This document shows, in pieces, positions 36,858 through 47,837 of a DNA stretch of 64,000 nt. The position numbers and the translations under genes are program-made. Under the pieces are notes generated by a model. The model made no database searches. It was not told the DNA's origin and worked only from the letters and a program-made list of their open reading frames with translations. The stretch covers positions 47,954 through 111,953 of the forward strand of contig MGXV01000067.1 of NCBI GenBank assembly GCA_001801485.1, read 5' to 3'. Position 1 is the first letter of the stretch, and each line of letters opens with the position of its first letter. The stretch is from Gammaproteobacteria bacterium RIFCSPHIGHO2_12_FULL_37_14 (GTDB taxonomy: Bacteria > Pseudomonadota > Gammaproteobacteria > DSM-16500).

Positions 36858-37725
36858 GTTTTTGATACCATACTAGCAATACTTGACGACTACTATCTAA
36901 ATGCGCACTAGGCTGTAGATAGATACTGGCAAATTGATGCGCTGGATCTTTTGACACACTTAATACTTTTCCTACTGGGTAACCTTCTGGATAACGATCC
37001 CCCAATCCAGAAGTAAGAAAAAGATCACCCACTTTGATATCTGCTGTCTTGGTAATATAAATCAGTTTTAAGTTATTTGAATAGCCATCGCCCATTGCAA
37101 TAGCTCTCACACCATTTCGCACGCTTTGAACAGCCACGCCACTGCGAGGATCGTTAATCAACATGATGCGACTGGAAATAGGCCCTGCTTGTATCACTTG
37201 ACCCATGACACCGTAAGCATCGAAAACAGGTTGCCCAATATAAACATTATTACGCATACCTTTATCTAATACGACTTGATTGACAAATGGTTCAGAATCA
37301 ACATTTAATAATTCAGCAATTAATGTTTTACCTTGTATTTGTCGGGATGACTGGGATAGAGTTTTCAGATAATTATTTTCTGTTTCAATAGCAATGAATC
37401 GTTGCAACTTTGCACGCAATAACAATCGTTCCGCTTTCAACTCTACATTTTCTTGGACTAAATCATCATGAGAGCTAACTGTTTTTTTTAAATAACTAAC
37501 TTGTTTTGCTGACCAACTGACAGCATATTGCAAAGGAGCTAGCGGAAAAGATAAAGCTTCACGAATAAATCTAAATTTATCCACGTGTCTATCCATTACC
37601 ATTAACACGATCGAAAGAGCAATCAAAAAAAATAATTGCAGAGCAGATTGCGATTGTTTAGTAAATATGGAGCGGATAGTATGTATCTCCTGCTCTTTAC
37701 TTGTCATGCCAGCGGAAACCGGCAT
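36841..37725 (-). CDS. mreC: Rod shape-determining protein MreC
   Basis: A 294-residue bitopic protein: cytoplasmic tail, one membrane helix (about residues 28-45), a periplasmic coiled coil (about 85-115) and paired beta domains. 'LLNVDSEPFVNQVVLDKG' and 'VGDLFLTSGLGDRYPEGYPVGKV' in part are typical MreC segments. It bridges MreB filaments and the PBP2-RodA synthase. The first 20 residues before the membrane helix are longer than usual and a later in-frame ATG (residue 7) is possible. It lies between mreB (27 bases upstream) and mreD. Confidence 0.95.
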   Translation of the reverse strand: MPVSAGMTSKEQEIHTIRSIFTKQSQSALQLFFLIALSIVLMVMDRHVDKFRFIREALSFPLAPLQYAVSWSAKQVSYLKKTVSSHDDLVQENVELKAERLLLRAKLQRFIAIETENNYLKTLSQSSRQIQGKTLIAELLNVDSEPFVNQVVLDKGMRNNVYIGQPVFDAYGVMGQVIQAGPISSRIMLINDPRSGVAVQSVRNGVRAIAMGDGYSNNLKLIYITKTADIKVGDLFLTSGLGDRYPEGYPVGKVLSVSKDPAHQFASIYLQPSAHLDSSRQVLLVWYQKHVSTP

Positions 37726-37752
37726 TTAGTTCTTTCTTTTGTAAATACTAGC

Positions 37753-38814
<1,062 letters not shown>

Positions 38815-38965
38815 TTATAATAATATGTCAGTTTTAGGCTATATTATCCCCATTCATATTAATTTACTAGCTAGAATACAAGAAGTTTTTTGTGGAATAT
38901 TCGAATGAGATAGAATTTTTAAAAAATCAGATGGCAACACCATTCCTCTTCATCAAGCTATGCAT

Positions 38966-38971
38966 TATAAT
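38966..38971 (+). promoter_or_regulatory. -10 box candidate for gatCAB
   Basis: TATAAT matches the sigma-70 -10 consensus exactly, 27 bases before the gatC ATG; TTCCTC lies 17 bases upstream as a poor -35. The ribosome site AAAGGAG is at 38983-38989. Confidence 0.4.
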
Positions 38972-38997
38972 GCCATGCTCTTAAAGGAGTCAAAACC

Positions 38998-39291
38998 ATG
39001 TCTCTCACACCCAAAGAGGTGGAAAAAATAGCCCATCTTGCTCGATTAAATTTATTAGAAAGTGATATAACACTCTATACTACTCAACTTAGCGGTATAA
39101 TAGACCTTATCGTGCAAATGGATAAAACTGATACATCTCATATTACACCTCTTGCTCATCCACTCGATATTTCACAACGCTTACGTCCTGACATCGTAAC
39201 GGAATCGAATCTTCGAGACAAATATCAAAAAATTGCTCCTCAGGTTGAAGCAGGTTTGTATATTGTCCCTCAAGTCATCGACGAGGCTTAA
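38998..39291 (+). CDS. gatC: Asp/Glu-tRNA amidotransferase subunit C
   Basis: A 97-residue subunit that wraps around GatA and GatB and holds the amidotransferase together. It begins '[18 protein letters not shown]' and has '[13 protein letters not shown]' and 'LRPDIV', the family pattern. A strong AAAGGAG lies nine bases before the ATG. It heads gatC-gatA-gatB. Presence of this complex means Gln-tRNA or Asn-tRNA (or both) is made by amidating mischarged Glu- or Asp-tRNA, as in Coxiella and Legionella relatives. Confidence 0.96.
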   Translation: MSLTPKEVEKIAHLARLNLLESDITLYTTQLSGIIDLIVQMDKTDTSHITPLAHPLDISQRLRPDIVTESNLRDKYQKIAPQVEAGLYIVPQVIDEA

Positions 39292-39293
39292 TC

Positions 39294-40745
39294 ATGCACC
39301 GTAAAACAATGACTGAATTATCTAAAGATTTACATGCAAAAAAAATTTCCAGTGTGGAATTAACACAACATTTTCTTGAGCGCATTAAACTTTACAATGA
39401 AAAACTCAACAGTTTTATTACCGTCACAGAAGAATTTGCCTTGCAAGCAGCTCTGGATGCCGATGCTCAATATGCAACTCACCAAGCTGGGCCACTGACT
39501 GGCATTCCTATCGCTCATAAAGATATATTCTGCACTGATGGAATTAAAACCAGTTGTGGCTCAAAAATGTTGGATAATTTTATTTCACCCTATGATGCAA
39601 CCATTGTACAAAAATTAAAAGCAGCAAAAACAGTACTGCTAGGTAAAACAAATATGGATGAATTTGCTATGGGTTCATCGAATGAAAATAGTTATTATGG
39701 CGCTGTTAAAAATCCTTGGGATTTAACTCGTGTTCCAGGAGGATCTTCCGGCGGATCCGCTGCAGCTGTAGCTGCTTGTCTTACACCTGGAGCAACGGGT
39801 ACGGACACGGGTGGCTCAATACGCCAACCCGCTGCCTTATGTGGAGTCACTGGACTAAAACCAACATACGGACGTGTTTCACGCTACGGCATGATTGCCT
39901 TTGCTTCCAGTCTTGACCAATGTGGTCCACTTGCTAAAACTGTTGAAGATGCGGCTTTATTATTAAATGTTTTAGCGGGTTTTGACGAACGCGATTCAAC
40001 CAGTGTCAATCAAGCTGTTCCTGATTATACTCAAACGTTGAATGATTCAATTCAAGGTATTCGCATAGGATTACCTAAAGAATATTTTCAACAAGGGTTA
40101 CAAGCAGAGGTTGCTAAACTGATTGAAGCGGCTATTAAAGAATATGAAAAAGCTGGCGCAATCATTCAAGAAATTAGTCTACCGAATACACATCTTTCTG
40201 TGCCTGCATATTATGTGATTGCGCCAGCTGAATGCTCATCTAATCTTGCTCGCTATGATGGCGTACGTTTTGGATATCGTTGCAGTCATCCAACAGATCT
40301 AGAAGATCTTTACAAACGAAGCCGTAGCGAAGGATTTGGTAGCGAAGTGAAACGTCGAGTGATGATTGGCACATATGCTCTCTCATCTGGTTACTATGAT
40401 GCGTATTACCTAAAAGCACAAAAAATTCGTCGTTTAATTCGCAATGATTTTAATGAAGCATTTAAAAATGTTGATGTTATTCTCTCACCAACCTCTCCTA
40501 CTCCCGCGTTCAAACTAGGTGAAAAAGCCAATGATCCGATTAGTATGTATCTTTCTGACATTTATACGATTGCAACCAATTTAGCTGGTTTGCCAGGCAT
40601 ATCTATACCGGCTGGATTAGTTAATCAATTACCTATTGGCATGCAATTAATTGGAAATTTGTTTGAAGAAGCAAAATTATTAAATATCGCACATTGGTAT
40701 CAAAAAATTACCGATTGGCATTGTCAAACCCCGGAGGGATTTTGA
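39294..40745 (+). CDS. gatA: Asp/Glu-tRNA amidotransferase subunit A
   Basis: The 483-residue amidase-signature subunit that releases ammonia from glutamine. The Ser-cisSer-Lys triad is visible as Lys76 ('AHKDIFC'), Ser151 in '[12 protein letters not shown]' and Ser175 in '[11 protein letters not shown]'. The start '[16 protein letters not shown]' matches other GatA proteins and lies two bases after the gatC stop, with GAGG inside the end of gatC. gatB starts directly after its stop codon. The length is normal. Confidence 0.97.
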   Translation: MHRKTMTELSKDLHAKKISSVELTQHFLERIKLYNEKLNSFITVTEEFALQAALDADAQYATHQAGPLTGIPIAHKDIFCTDGIKTSCGSKMLDNFISPYDATIVQKLKAAKTVLLGKTNMDEFAMGSSNENSYYGAVKNPWDLTRVPGGSSGGSAAAVAACLTPGATGTDTGGSIRQPAALCGVTGLKPTYGRVSRYGMIAFASSLDQCGPLAKTVEDAALLLNVLAGFDERDSTSVNQAVPDYTQTLNDSIQGIRIGLPKEYFQQGLQAEVAKLIEAAIKEYEKAGAIIQEISLPNTHLSVPAYYVIAPAECSSNLARYDGVRFGYRCSHPTDLEDLYKRSRSEGFGSEVKRRVMIGTYALSSGYYDAYYLKAQKIRRLIRNDFNEAFKNVDVILSPTSPTPAFKLGEKANDPISMYLSDIYTIATNLAGLPGISIPAGLVNQLPIGMQLIGNLFEEAKLLNIAHWYQKITDWHCQTPEGF

Positions 40746-42182
40746 ATGGAGTGGGAAACAATCATAGGTCTTGAAGTCCACGCTCAATTAGCCACAAAAA
40801 GCAAAATATTTTCAGGCGCCTCTACTCAATTTGGTGCCGAAGCTAATACGCAAGCTTGCGGTATTGATTTGGGGTTACCTGGTGTATTACCCGTATTAAA
40901 TCAAGCAGCCGTCGAAATGGCAATTAAGTTTGCTCTGGGATCAAATGCCGAAGTTGCACGCAAATCAGTATTTGCTCGTAAAAATTATTTTTACCCGGAT
41001 TTACCAAAAGGTTATCAAATTAGTCAATATGAACTTCCTATTGTTTCTAAAGGTTATATTGATATACAGCTTGATGATGGTAATAGTAAACGTATTCATA
41101 TCACTCGCGCACATTTAGAAGAAGATGCTGGAAAATCCTTACACGAGGATTTTGATCGGGCAAGTGGCATTGATTTAAATCGAGCTGGCACACCATTACT
41201 AGAAATTGTTTCTGAACCCGAAATGTACTCGGCTAAAGAAGCCATCGCCTATCTTAAGGCTATCCATACTTTAGTAAAATATTTGGATATTTGTGATGGT
41301 AATATGCAAGAAGGTTCTTTTCGTTGCGATACCAATGTTTCTGTACGGCCAAAAGGTGAAAAAAAACTTGGCACGCGCACTGAATTAAAAAATATTAACT
41401 CATTTCGATTTATCGAGCGCGCCATTAACTATGAAGTGGAGCGACAAATTACTATTATCTCCAGTGGCGGCAAAATCATTCAAGAAACTCGTCTTTACGA
41501 TCCTACGCTTAATGAAACACGATCCATGCGTAGCAAAGAAGAAGCCAATGATTATCGTTACTTTCCAGATCCAGATTTATTGCCACTCATCATCTCAGAT
41601 GAATTGATTGTAAAAGTAAAACAAGACCTGCCTGAATTACCACCACAAAAAAAGCAACGCTTTATCGATCAGTACGGTCTCAGCTCCTACGATGCTAACA
41701 TTTTAATTTCAAGCAAAGATATGGCTAATTATTATGAAAGTGTTGTACATGAATCACATAATCAAGCTAAACTAGCAGCCAATTGGATTACTAGCGAGTT
41801 ACTTGGCGCTTTAAATAAAGCCGGATTTGACATCAACAATACCCCCATTTCAGCCATCCAACTGGGGAAGCTTATCTTACGAATTTCAGATAATACGATA
41901 TCTGGAAAAATTGCTAAATCAATATTTGAAAGCTTATGGAATCGTGAAGGTGATGTCGACGATATCATTGAGAAGCACGGATTAAAACAAGTCACTGATA
42001 CTGCTGCGATCGAAAAACTAATAGACGAAATTATATCAGCCAATCCTCAGCAAGTGATAGATTATCAAGCAGGTAAAGATAAATTATTGGGTTTTTTTGT
42101 CGGACAAGCCATGAAATTATCTGGAGGTAAACTTCATCCACAACAGTTAAATGAATTATTGAAGATTAAACTAAAAAAATAG
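40746..42182 (+). CDS. gatB: Asp/Glu-tRNA amidotransferase subunit B
   Basis: The 478-residue kinase and tRNA-binding subunit that activates the misacylated residue with ATP and passes ammonia to it. '[22 protein letters not shown]' in part, '[17 protein letters not shown]', '[11 protein letters not shown]' and '[17 protein letters not shown]'-type sequence ('[19 protein letters not shown]') are GatB hallmarks; the C-terminal YqeY-like helical domain (about 330-478) binds tRNA. It follows gatA without a gap and ends the operon. A seven-base inverted repeat (42205-42211 and 42237-42243) lies downstream without a T-run. Confidence 0.97.
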   Translation: MEWETIIGLEVHAQLATKSKIFSGASTQFGAEANTQACGIDLGLPGVLPVLNQAAVEMAIKFALGSNAEVARKSVFARKNYFYPDLPKGYQISQYELPIVSKGYIDIQLDDGNSKRIHITRAHLEEDAGKSLHEDFDRASGIDLNRAGTPLLEIVSEPEMYSAKEAIAYLKAIHTLVKYLDICDGNMQEGSFRCDTNVSVRPKGEKKLGTRTELKNINSFRFIERAINYEVERQITIISSGGKIIQETRLYDPTLNETRSMRSKEEANDYRYFPDPDLLPLIISDELIVKVKQDLPELPPQKKQRFIDQYGLSSYDANILISSKDMANYYESVVHESHNQAKLAANWITSELLGALNKAGFDINNTPISAIQLGKLILRISDNTISGKIAKSIFESLWNREGDVDDIIEKHGLKQVTDTAAIEKLIDEIISANPQQVIDYQAGKDKLLGFFVGQAMKLSGGKLHPQQLNELLKIKLKK

Positions 42183-42330
42183 CATCCTATACTTTGCACG
42201 AATTCGCGAGATTATATTATCAAAAACATTCACTATTCTCGCGTAAATGGGCGTGGTTAGTGAGGGCGCGAATATTTACTAAGTTTAGTCTATTTATCAT
42301 AACAGTTATACCTTCATCCATGAGGAATAT

Positions 42331-45300
42331 ATGTCAAAAACGGACATAGACACTTTTAACAATTTATTGCTCAACTTTCCATACATCTCGAACAACACAC
42401 TATTAACCGCTCAAAAATTATCTGCATTAACTGAAACAGATGCTTATCAATATATTGCTTCGTATTTACGAAACTTAGCTGATATAGCTGAGAACGAATT
42501 GCTATTTGATCGTGTAATGAATTTAATCTTTCTGTACCTTGAAAATAAAAAAACAGATCTCAATGGAGATGAGATAGCATTTAATACATTTTCCACAAAA
42601 AGCTTGCGCAAACTGGCTCAAACAAAACTATATATTCATGTTTCCGATAAAGATGATAACGATAATAATAATGTTCCCTCACCACGCATGTATGGAGAAT
42701 CTGAAGATATTTCATTACCTAAGTTCATTGCTTTTATGGATGCGATTTGCCAATTTGAATTGAGTGAAAAGTTTTTTGAAAATAATGGCACATTAGATTT
42801 ATTAATCTCATTAGATTATTTATATTTTAGCGACCAAAATGGAGTCAGATTAATCAATCAGTTGACTGAAATAGAATTCACTGAAGATGAAGATGAAAAT
42901 GATTTTATTGAAAACAGTCACTCTTATAATTTCACATTAAATCTCAGTGACAATATCATTATATATAACGCTATCATGCACGAAATAATGATTAGTAAAA
43001 ACCATTACCTGCAAGATATGTTCACCGCCATCGCTGGGAGAAAACTAGGCAATAACATATCTAAGTGGCGAAAGGTGTTGTGCTATATGCAAGTATTTGA
43101 TATTGAAGTGAACTCAATAAGTGACTACGAGATAATATTAAATCTTCATAATGAATGGCTAGAAGATTGCAAAGATGAAAAAATAGCAAAATTAAACCGA
43201 AAATTATTTACACCGCTTGGCTTGCGATACGCGCTTCAACATATCAGGCCATCATACTTTAGGGACGATGATATTCGCATCATTAATCATATTATTGAGA
43301 AACTATCTGCTCAATCAACTCCTTCGGCATGGGAATCCATTCAAAAATATTTTACACATTCAGAATTTGAATTCAATAAATTACTTACTCGTTATGACTA
43401 TATTCGTAACGCACTCCATCATCATCGGCTCGATATGGACCAACTGATAACCGAACCCGATTTAATTCTATTACTAGATGATATTTATTTTGAAAACGAA
43501 AGCATATTAAAAATATTACCACTATTTACTCTTCACGAAAATAATTATACAAAAAATCACATCATCAGAAACATTTGGCGACTGAACATCGAAGTTGACA
43601 ATGATTATGTTCAGTTATTAAATGCTGCGCTTAATAAACTTGAATATGGCATGACTATTTGCGAACTTTCTGATGAATGGCTGAGTAAAAAGGGATTACA
43701 AAAGATTATTAAATTTTCTAGCAAATATTTAACTCCCTTAGGTATACGAATAATTAATAAGTTAACCCCTGAGATAGACGATCAATTGATTCGTGACATG
43801 AATGCATGTGATGATCATACTAGTTTACTAACTTATCTCAACACTCAATTAGAAGCTAATTTAAATATTATTGAGCTAGCACAAAGGCATACTATGCGAA
43901 TAAAAAAAATTGATGAAGCAATTTTACAATTGAAAAAATACACCACCATCGTCCCAGCGGATAAAAGAAAAAATAATGTAGACTCCATGTTAAATGACAG
44001 CTGTCCACACTCACTGCAATTACCCATCTCTATGTACGATGAAGACGCCATTATCTACATCAAATCGAGGTCTAATCCACTAAGTTTTTTAGAGTTAAAT
44101 GAAAAACTACGCATCATCATACACCCAGAAAAGAATCAGCGTGATGCCATCATTAATCTTCAAGGTGCTAAATCATGCCTAAACAAACCCTACCCTTTCT
44201 TGGGTCGTAATTTAGAGGCAGCTGATATTGTCGAACTTTCAGATTCAACTATCGATTTGGACTACCTAAATCGAAAATTAAATTTAATAAATCGAAATCA
44301 TAGCGAAGAAAATACTGCTGTGCCTGCCAATGAACAAATTAGTTGGTTGAGCGAATTAAAAAGCAGTCAGCAGTTAGTTAAAATTCCGCAGGCTTTCTTT
44401 GCATGTGAGCGTCTTTTATTGCTGACACAACTCGATCCGAGCTTCATCAATAAACCATTCCTATTAAACTATCTCGATAAAGTTTCGCCTTCCATCACCA
44501 CTCTAGAACACATTCACTTGCTTAACCGAAGTATCATTGACTTGGAAAATTCTTTAAACTCGATTGATCAACTGGAAGACATAATAGAGAAAATCCCAAG
44601 CGCATTTCTATTGATAGAAAACATTACCTTGCTGCTAAGTCTACACAAGCATTATTTATCTGCTGTCAATATAAATTATTTATGTAACGTAACTGATCGT
44701 GTCATTGATAATACCCATATTACCAAATTGAATTATTTAGCTGAACATAATATCTTCCCTAGCTTATCAGCAAATCAATTTAAAAAAATGCCTGTTGAAT
44801 GGCTTGCTAATAAACATATTATTCGGGTCTTACATATACTCAAACCAGAAACATTAAACGACTTAGTTTTAAATGGACCTTATTCTTTCGCGTTACAATC
44901 TATTCGAAATGCTATCTTTATTTTTGAGCACAATATAGATGGCATCAAAAGTGATGAGCTAAATATTTTGCTGCAAAATTACAAAGTCAATAGTGAATAC
45001 CCAATTCTATTAACAATGCTGCACAATTATACTTCCTTTGATTCCCATGTATTTTTAATTCCCGCAAACAAAGCACTTTATCACGATATATATCGCGTAT
45101 ACAGTTTACATCTGGAACAATTATTCGAATCAAATTTCTTTCGAGACTTGCGAGTAAAAGTTAAGCAGGATTTACTCGAAAGAATGAATGCGAATGTTCA
45201 AAATACATTAGAGCAAATGTCCACTGCCTATAAACAGGAACTCGAGATATTTAAGCAGAGAATGGCTCATTATGCTAAAACACATTTTAATCTCGACACA

Positions 45301-47697
45301 CATGAGCAACTAACTACTCAATGGACATTCGCAAAAAATGTGCACTTAAAAGCCTATTTAGCACTTAATGAAGGAATAGTTAAGAATAAAAATTACGCGC
45401 AACTGGTAGCAATTACCGAACAATATTGGAAAGAAATTATAACGAGTGATACCTTTTCATTTTCATCCGAATTACAACTCGCAGTAGATAGTTTTATTGA
45501 AAAAATTAGAAATATTTTCAAATCTTGGTGTTACAACCTCGATTTCTCAAGAAATCAAGATATATTCACAGCGGCATGTTTACTAAATGATGATTTTTAT
45601 CGATTTTTATTGAGCAAATCACGATCTTATCATTTCGCTGAAAACTATTCTCACACCTACTTTCAAGTGTTAGAATCGTATCGTCCGCAGGAACTATTCG
45701 ATTTAATAAATGATGATCAAATGAATCTTATCTATCAAAAATTTCGCATCAGCCTGAAGAACCATGCTACGCCGAAAAATGAAAGTAACCCTAAAATTAT
45801 CAACAACTCAACCAAGCAAAGTAATTTACTCTCATTTCTAAACATCAAAAAAAACTCTATCGCCAAAATTCCTCGTCGAATCGATAGCCCAAGAGCGTAT
45901 CAATTGCAAGACCCTGACATTCATGTTGGCATTGCGCTTTTACGCAATCAACTCAAGGCACAACAAATTCTCGATCACATCATCTATCAACGTCCAGAAA
46001 TGATCAATGCGCACAGTAAAAACTACTTTACCAATTCGCAACCACCTACCCATCATGCCATTATTTTCATGCCATTTGGCTTTATCGTACAAAACGAAAA
46101 AAATAAATCCTGTAATGTGATTGATATGATTTGTGAATACTCCATAAATAATAGAGAGAGCATGTGCGCTGGAATATTTAATATTAATTTAAATCATAAT
46201 ATCTTGATTCTCCTCTATACTCCTACACAATCTGCTACACAGATTATAATAATTGATCCGGCATATCCATCTCCAGACAAATCAAATACCTTAAGTCTCA
46301 TTAAGGAAATTTTTAATCATTTACTTACCGGTAAATGTAAATTTATTGATATTGATATTATTCAGCAATTCAATGATTCGGACTGCGGCATTGCTTGCTT
46401 ACAAAATATCAGCGATATCATTCACCATGGCGCTATAACGATTGAAAATTTTGAATTTGTCATTCGGCGAGACAAGTTTAAATTAGATGCTTGCCGCCAC
46501 ATAGGCACAGAAAATGATTTCGTTTCATTAGCAGCCACTACAAGAAGCGAATGGGAAGATATATTTGCTAAGCAAACTGCTTGCTATATAAATTACAATG
46601 ATGGAAAAGCAGACGAATTTATAAGCCCATATAGTTTCGAAAAAAACAAAACCTTGCAATCGCTTACAAATAATTTAGAAAATCTAGTCAGCGATATTAT
46701 TGCCTGCTTTAGAGAATCTCATGGTAAAATTATTTATCAATTCTTTGATGATCACCCAACCATTCCAAATCAGATACCTGATGAAATGTCTCAGAAAGTT
46801 GCTCTTTTTATTGAAAACGATAAGCTATGCCATCATTATTTTGATATCTTAACGCAAATAAATGCAATTACTATTGATTACCCTAGTGAAAGAATTGTGT
46901 TTAACGAGCTTACACTCAAAAATAATTTGTTAAAGCAAATTCAATATATTTATTGTGATAAACATTACGAGCAATTGGATGAAAAATTTATTCACTTTCT
47001 GAATGGAAAAGTTCATCCCAAAAAAAATCAATTATCCGAATTATTTCATGAATTCATAGAAAATAATGAAGATATTTTGCAACTAATCGATTTCTTTGTT
47101 AGCCATAACCACAATTATTTCGAGCATTTGAAACCAAAAGCAGAAGAGTATATTGATAAGCTTTTCCATACGAACAGATGGTCAACTATTTATCATTTCA
47201 ATGACTTTCCTATTAGACATTTTTTTCATGAGAATCCCTTGAACAATAAACCAGTGGATGCAGCAAAAAATCATCCATCTGTACCCGCCATTGAGAAAGG
47301 AAGTCGAAACGATAAATTGAAAAATGTTCTTATTCAAAACTTAGAAGAAATTATCTCTGCATTAAGTTATTGCCAGCCAACAGAAGCTCTATGGGGGTTT
47401 TTCAGTGATCATAAACAGTTGATGGATACGATTGACGATTGCATTGCTTGGAGAAATTGGTTAGAAAATGCTACCGATTATACTCAAATATGTCAGCAGC
47501 AATTGTTCATCCGCCAGCAATTAGCCAAAAAAATTACATCTACGTTATCAGCTAATCCACAATCAGCGAGTAACCTCATAAGAGCGCATTTAGCACGTTT
47601 TCCACTCATACCTGATGAGGTGATTGGTGAAATCAAACCTTATGACTATACCCTACATCATGGAATATCCTATAACCATGAAGTGCAACTACCTTAG
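42331..47697 (+). CDS. Giant helical protein with Ulp1-like cysteine protease core
   Basis: A 1788-residue protein, mostly predicted helical, with no signal peptide and no family I can name over residues 1-1200. Near residues 1280-1360 it carries the full Ulp1/clan CE order: His1289 ('NHNILILLY'), Asp1309 ('IIIIDPAYP'), Gln1346 and Cys1352 in 'QQFNDSDCGIACL', with Gln-x5-Cys spacing exactly as in SUMO and NEDD8 proteases. A helical C-terminal part of about 430 residues follows. The Asp-to-Cys distance (43) is the same as in the first protease-like domain of the 1345-residue protein at 7.7 kb. GAGG precedes the ATG. It sits alone between gatCAB and a flavoprotein gene. A secreted isopeptidase or acetyltransferase is the likely role, by inference. 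Confidence 0.85.
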   Translation: MSKTDIDTFNNLLLNFPYISNNTLLTAQKLSALTETDAYQYIASYLRNLADIAENELLFDRVMNLIFLYLENKKTDLNGDEIAFNTFSTKSLRKLAQTKLYIHVSDKDDNDNNNVPSPRMYGESEDISLPKFIAFMDAICQFELSEKFFENNGTLDLLISLDYLYFSDQNGVRLINQLTEIEFTEDEDENDFIENSHSYNFTLNLSDNIIIYNAIMHEIMISKNHYLQDMFTAIAGRKLGNNISKWRKVLCYMQVFDIEVNSISDYEIILNLHNEWLEDCKDEKIAKLNRKLFTPLGLRYALQHIRPSYFRDDDIRIINHIIEKLSAQSTPSAWESIQKYFTHSEFEFNKLLTRYDYIRNALHHHRLDMDQLITEPDLILLLDDIYFENESILKILPLFTLHENNYTKNHIIRNIWRLNIEVDNDYVQLLNAALNKLEYGMTICELSDEWLSKKGLQKIIKFSSKYLTPLGIRIINKLTPEIDDQLIRDMNACDDHTSLLTYLNTQLEANLNIIELAQRHTMRIKKIDEAILQLKKYTTIVPADKRKNNVDSMLNDSCPHSLQLPISMYDEDAIIYIKSRSNPLSFLELNEKLRIIIHPEKNQRDAIINLQGAKSCLNKPYPFLGRNLEAADIVELSDSTIDLDYLNRKLNLINRNHSEENTAVPANEQISWLSELKSSQQLVKIPQAFFACERLLLLTQLDPSFINKPFLLNYLDKVSPSITTLEHIHLLNRSIIDLENSLNSIDQLEDIIEKIPSAFLLIENITLLLSLHKHYLSAVNINYLCNVTDRVIDNTHITKLNYLAEHNIFPSLSANQFKKMPVEWLANKHIIRVLHILKPETLNDLVLNGPYSFALQSIRNAIFIFEHNIDGIKSDELNILLQNYKVNSEYPILLTMLHNYTSFDSHVFLIPANKALYHDIYRVYSLHLEQLFESNFFRDLRVKVKQDLLERMNANVQNTLEQMSTAYKQELEIFKQRMAHYAKTHFNLDTHEQLTTQWTFAKNVHLKAYLALNEGIVKNKNYAQLVAITEQYWKEIITSDTFSFSSELQLAVDSFIEKIRNIFKSWCYNLDFSRNQDIFTAACLLNDDFYRFLLSKSRSYHFAENYSHTYFQVLESYRPQELFDLINDDQMNLIYQKFRISLKNHATPKNESNPKIINNSTKQSNLLSFLNIKKNSIAKIPRRIDSPRAYQLQDPDIHVGIALLRNQLKAQQILDHIIYQRPEMINAHSKNYFTNSQPPTHHAIIFMPFGFIVQNEKNKSCNVIDMICEYSINNRESMCAGIFNINLNHNILILLYTPTQSATQIIIIDPAYPSPDKSNTLSLIKEIFNHLLTGKCKFIDIDIIQQFNDSDCGIACLQNISDIIHHGAITIENFEFVIRRDKFKLDACRHIGTENDFVSLAATTRSEWEDIFAKQTACYINYNDGKADEFISPYSFEKNKTLQSLTNNLENLVSDIIACFRESHGKIIYQFFDDHPTIPNQIPDEMSQKVALFIENDKLCHHYFDILTQINAITIDYPSERIVFNELTLKNNLLKQIQYIYCDKHYEQLDEKFIHFLNGKVHPKKNQLSELFHEFIENNEDILQLIDFFVSHNHNYFEHLKPKAEEYIDKLFHTNRWSTIYHFNDFPIRHFFHENPLNNKPVDAAKNHPSVPAIEKGSRNDKLKNVLIQNLEEIISALSYCQPTEALWGFFSDHKQLMDTIDDCIAWRNWLENATDYTQICQQQLFIRQQLAKKITSTLSANPQSASNLIRAHLARFPLIPDEVIGEIKPYDYTLHHGISYNHEVQLP

Positions 47698-47837
47698 CTC
47701 GCACATTCGATTCGCAGCGTGATCTGTGTCAGACGCAAAGTTTTAGGAGATTTTTGCCCTAAAAGATACTGCTAATAGATGTAGCGCAACTCGTAGCAAT
47801 GGAGTATGATTAAATAAATCGTAAAAATATATCTGAC

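Noticed and set aside
42205..42243. Seven-base inverted repeat (CGCGAGA/TCTCGCG) after gatB
   Set aside because: The loop is 25 bases and no T-run follows, so a terminator call is not justified.
47741..47764. Hairpin TTTTAGG...CCTAAAA after the 1788-residue protein gene
   Set aside because: Stem of seven bases with no following U tract; too weak to call a terminator.
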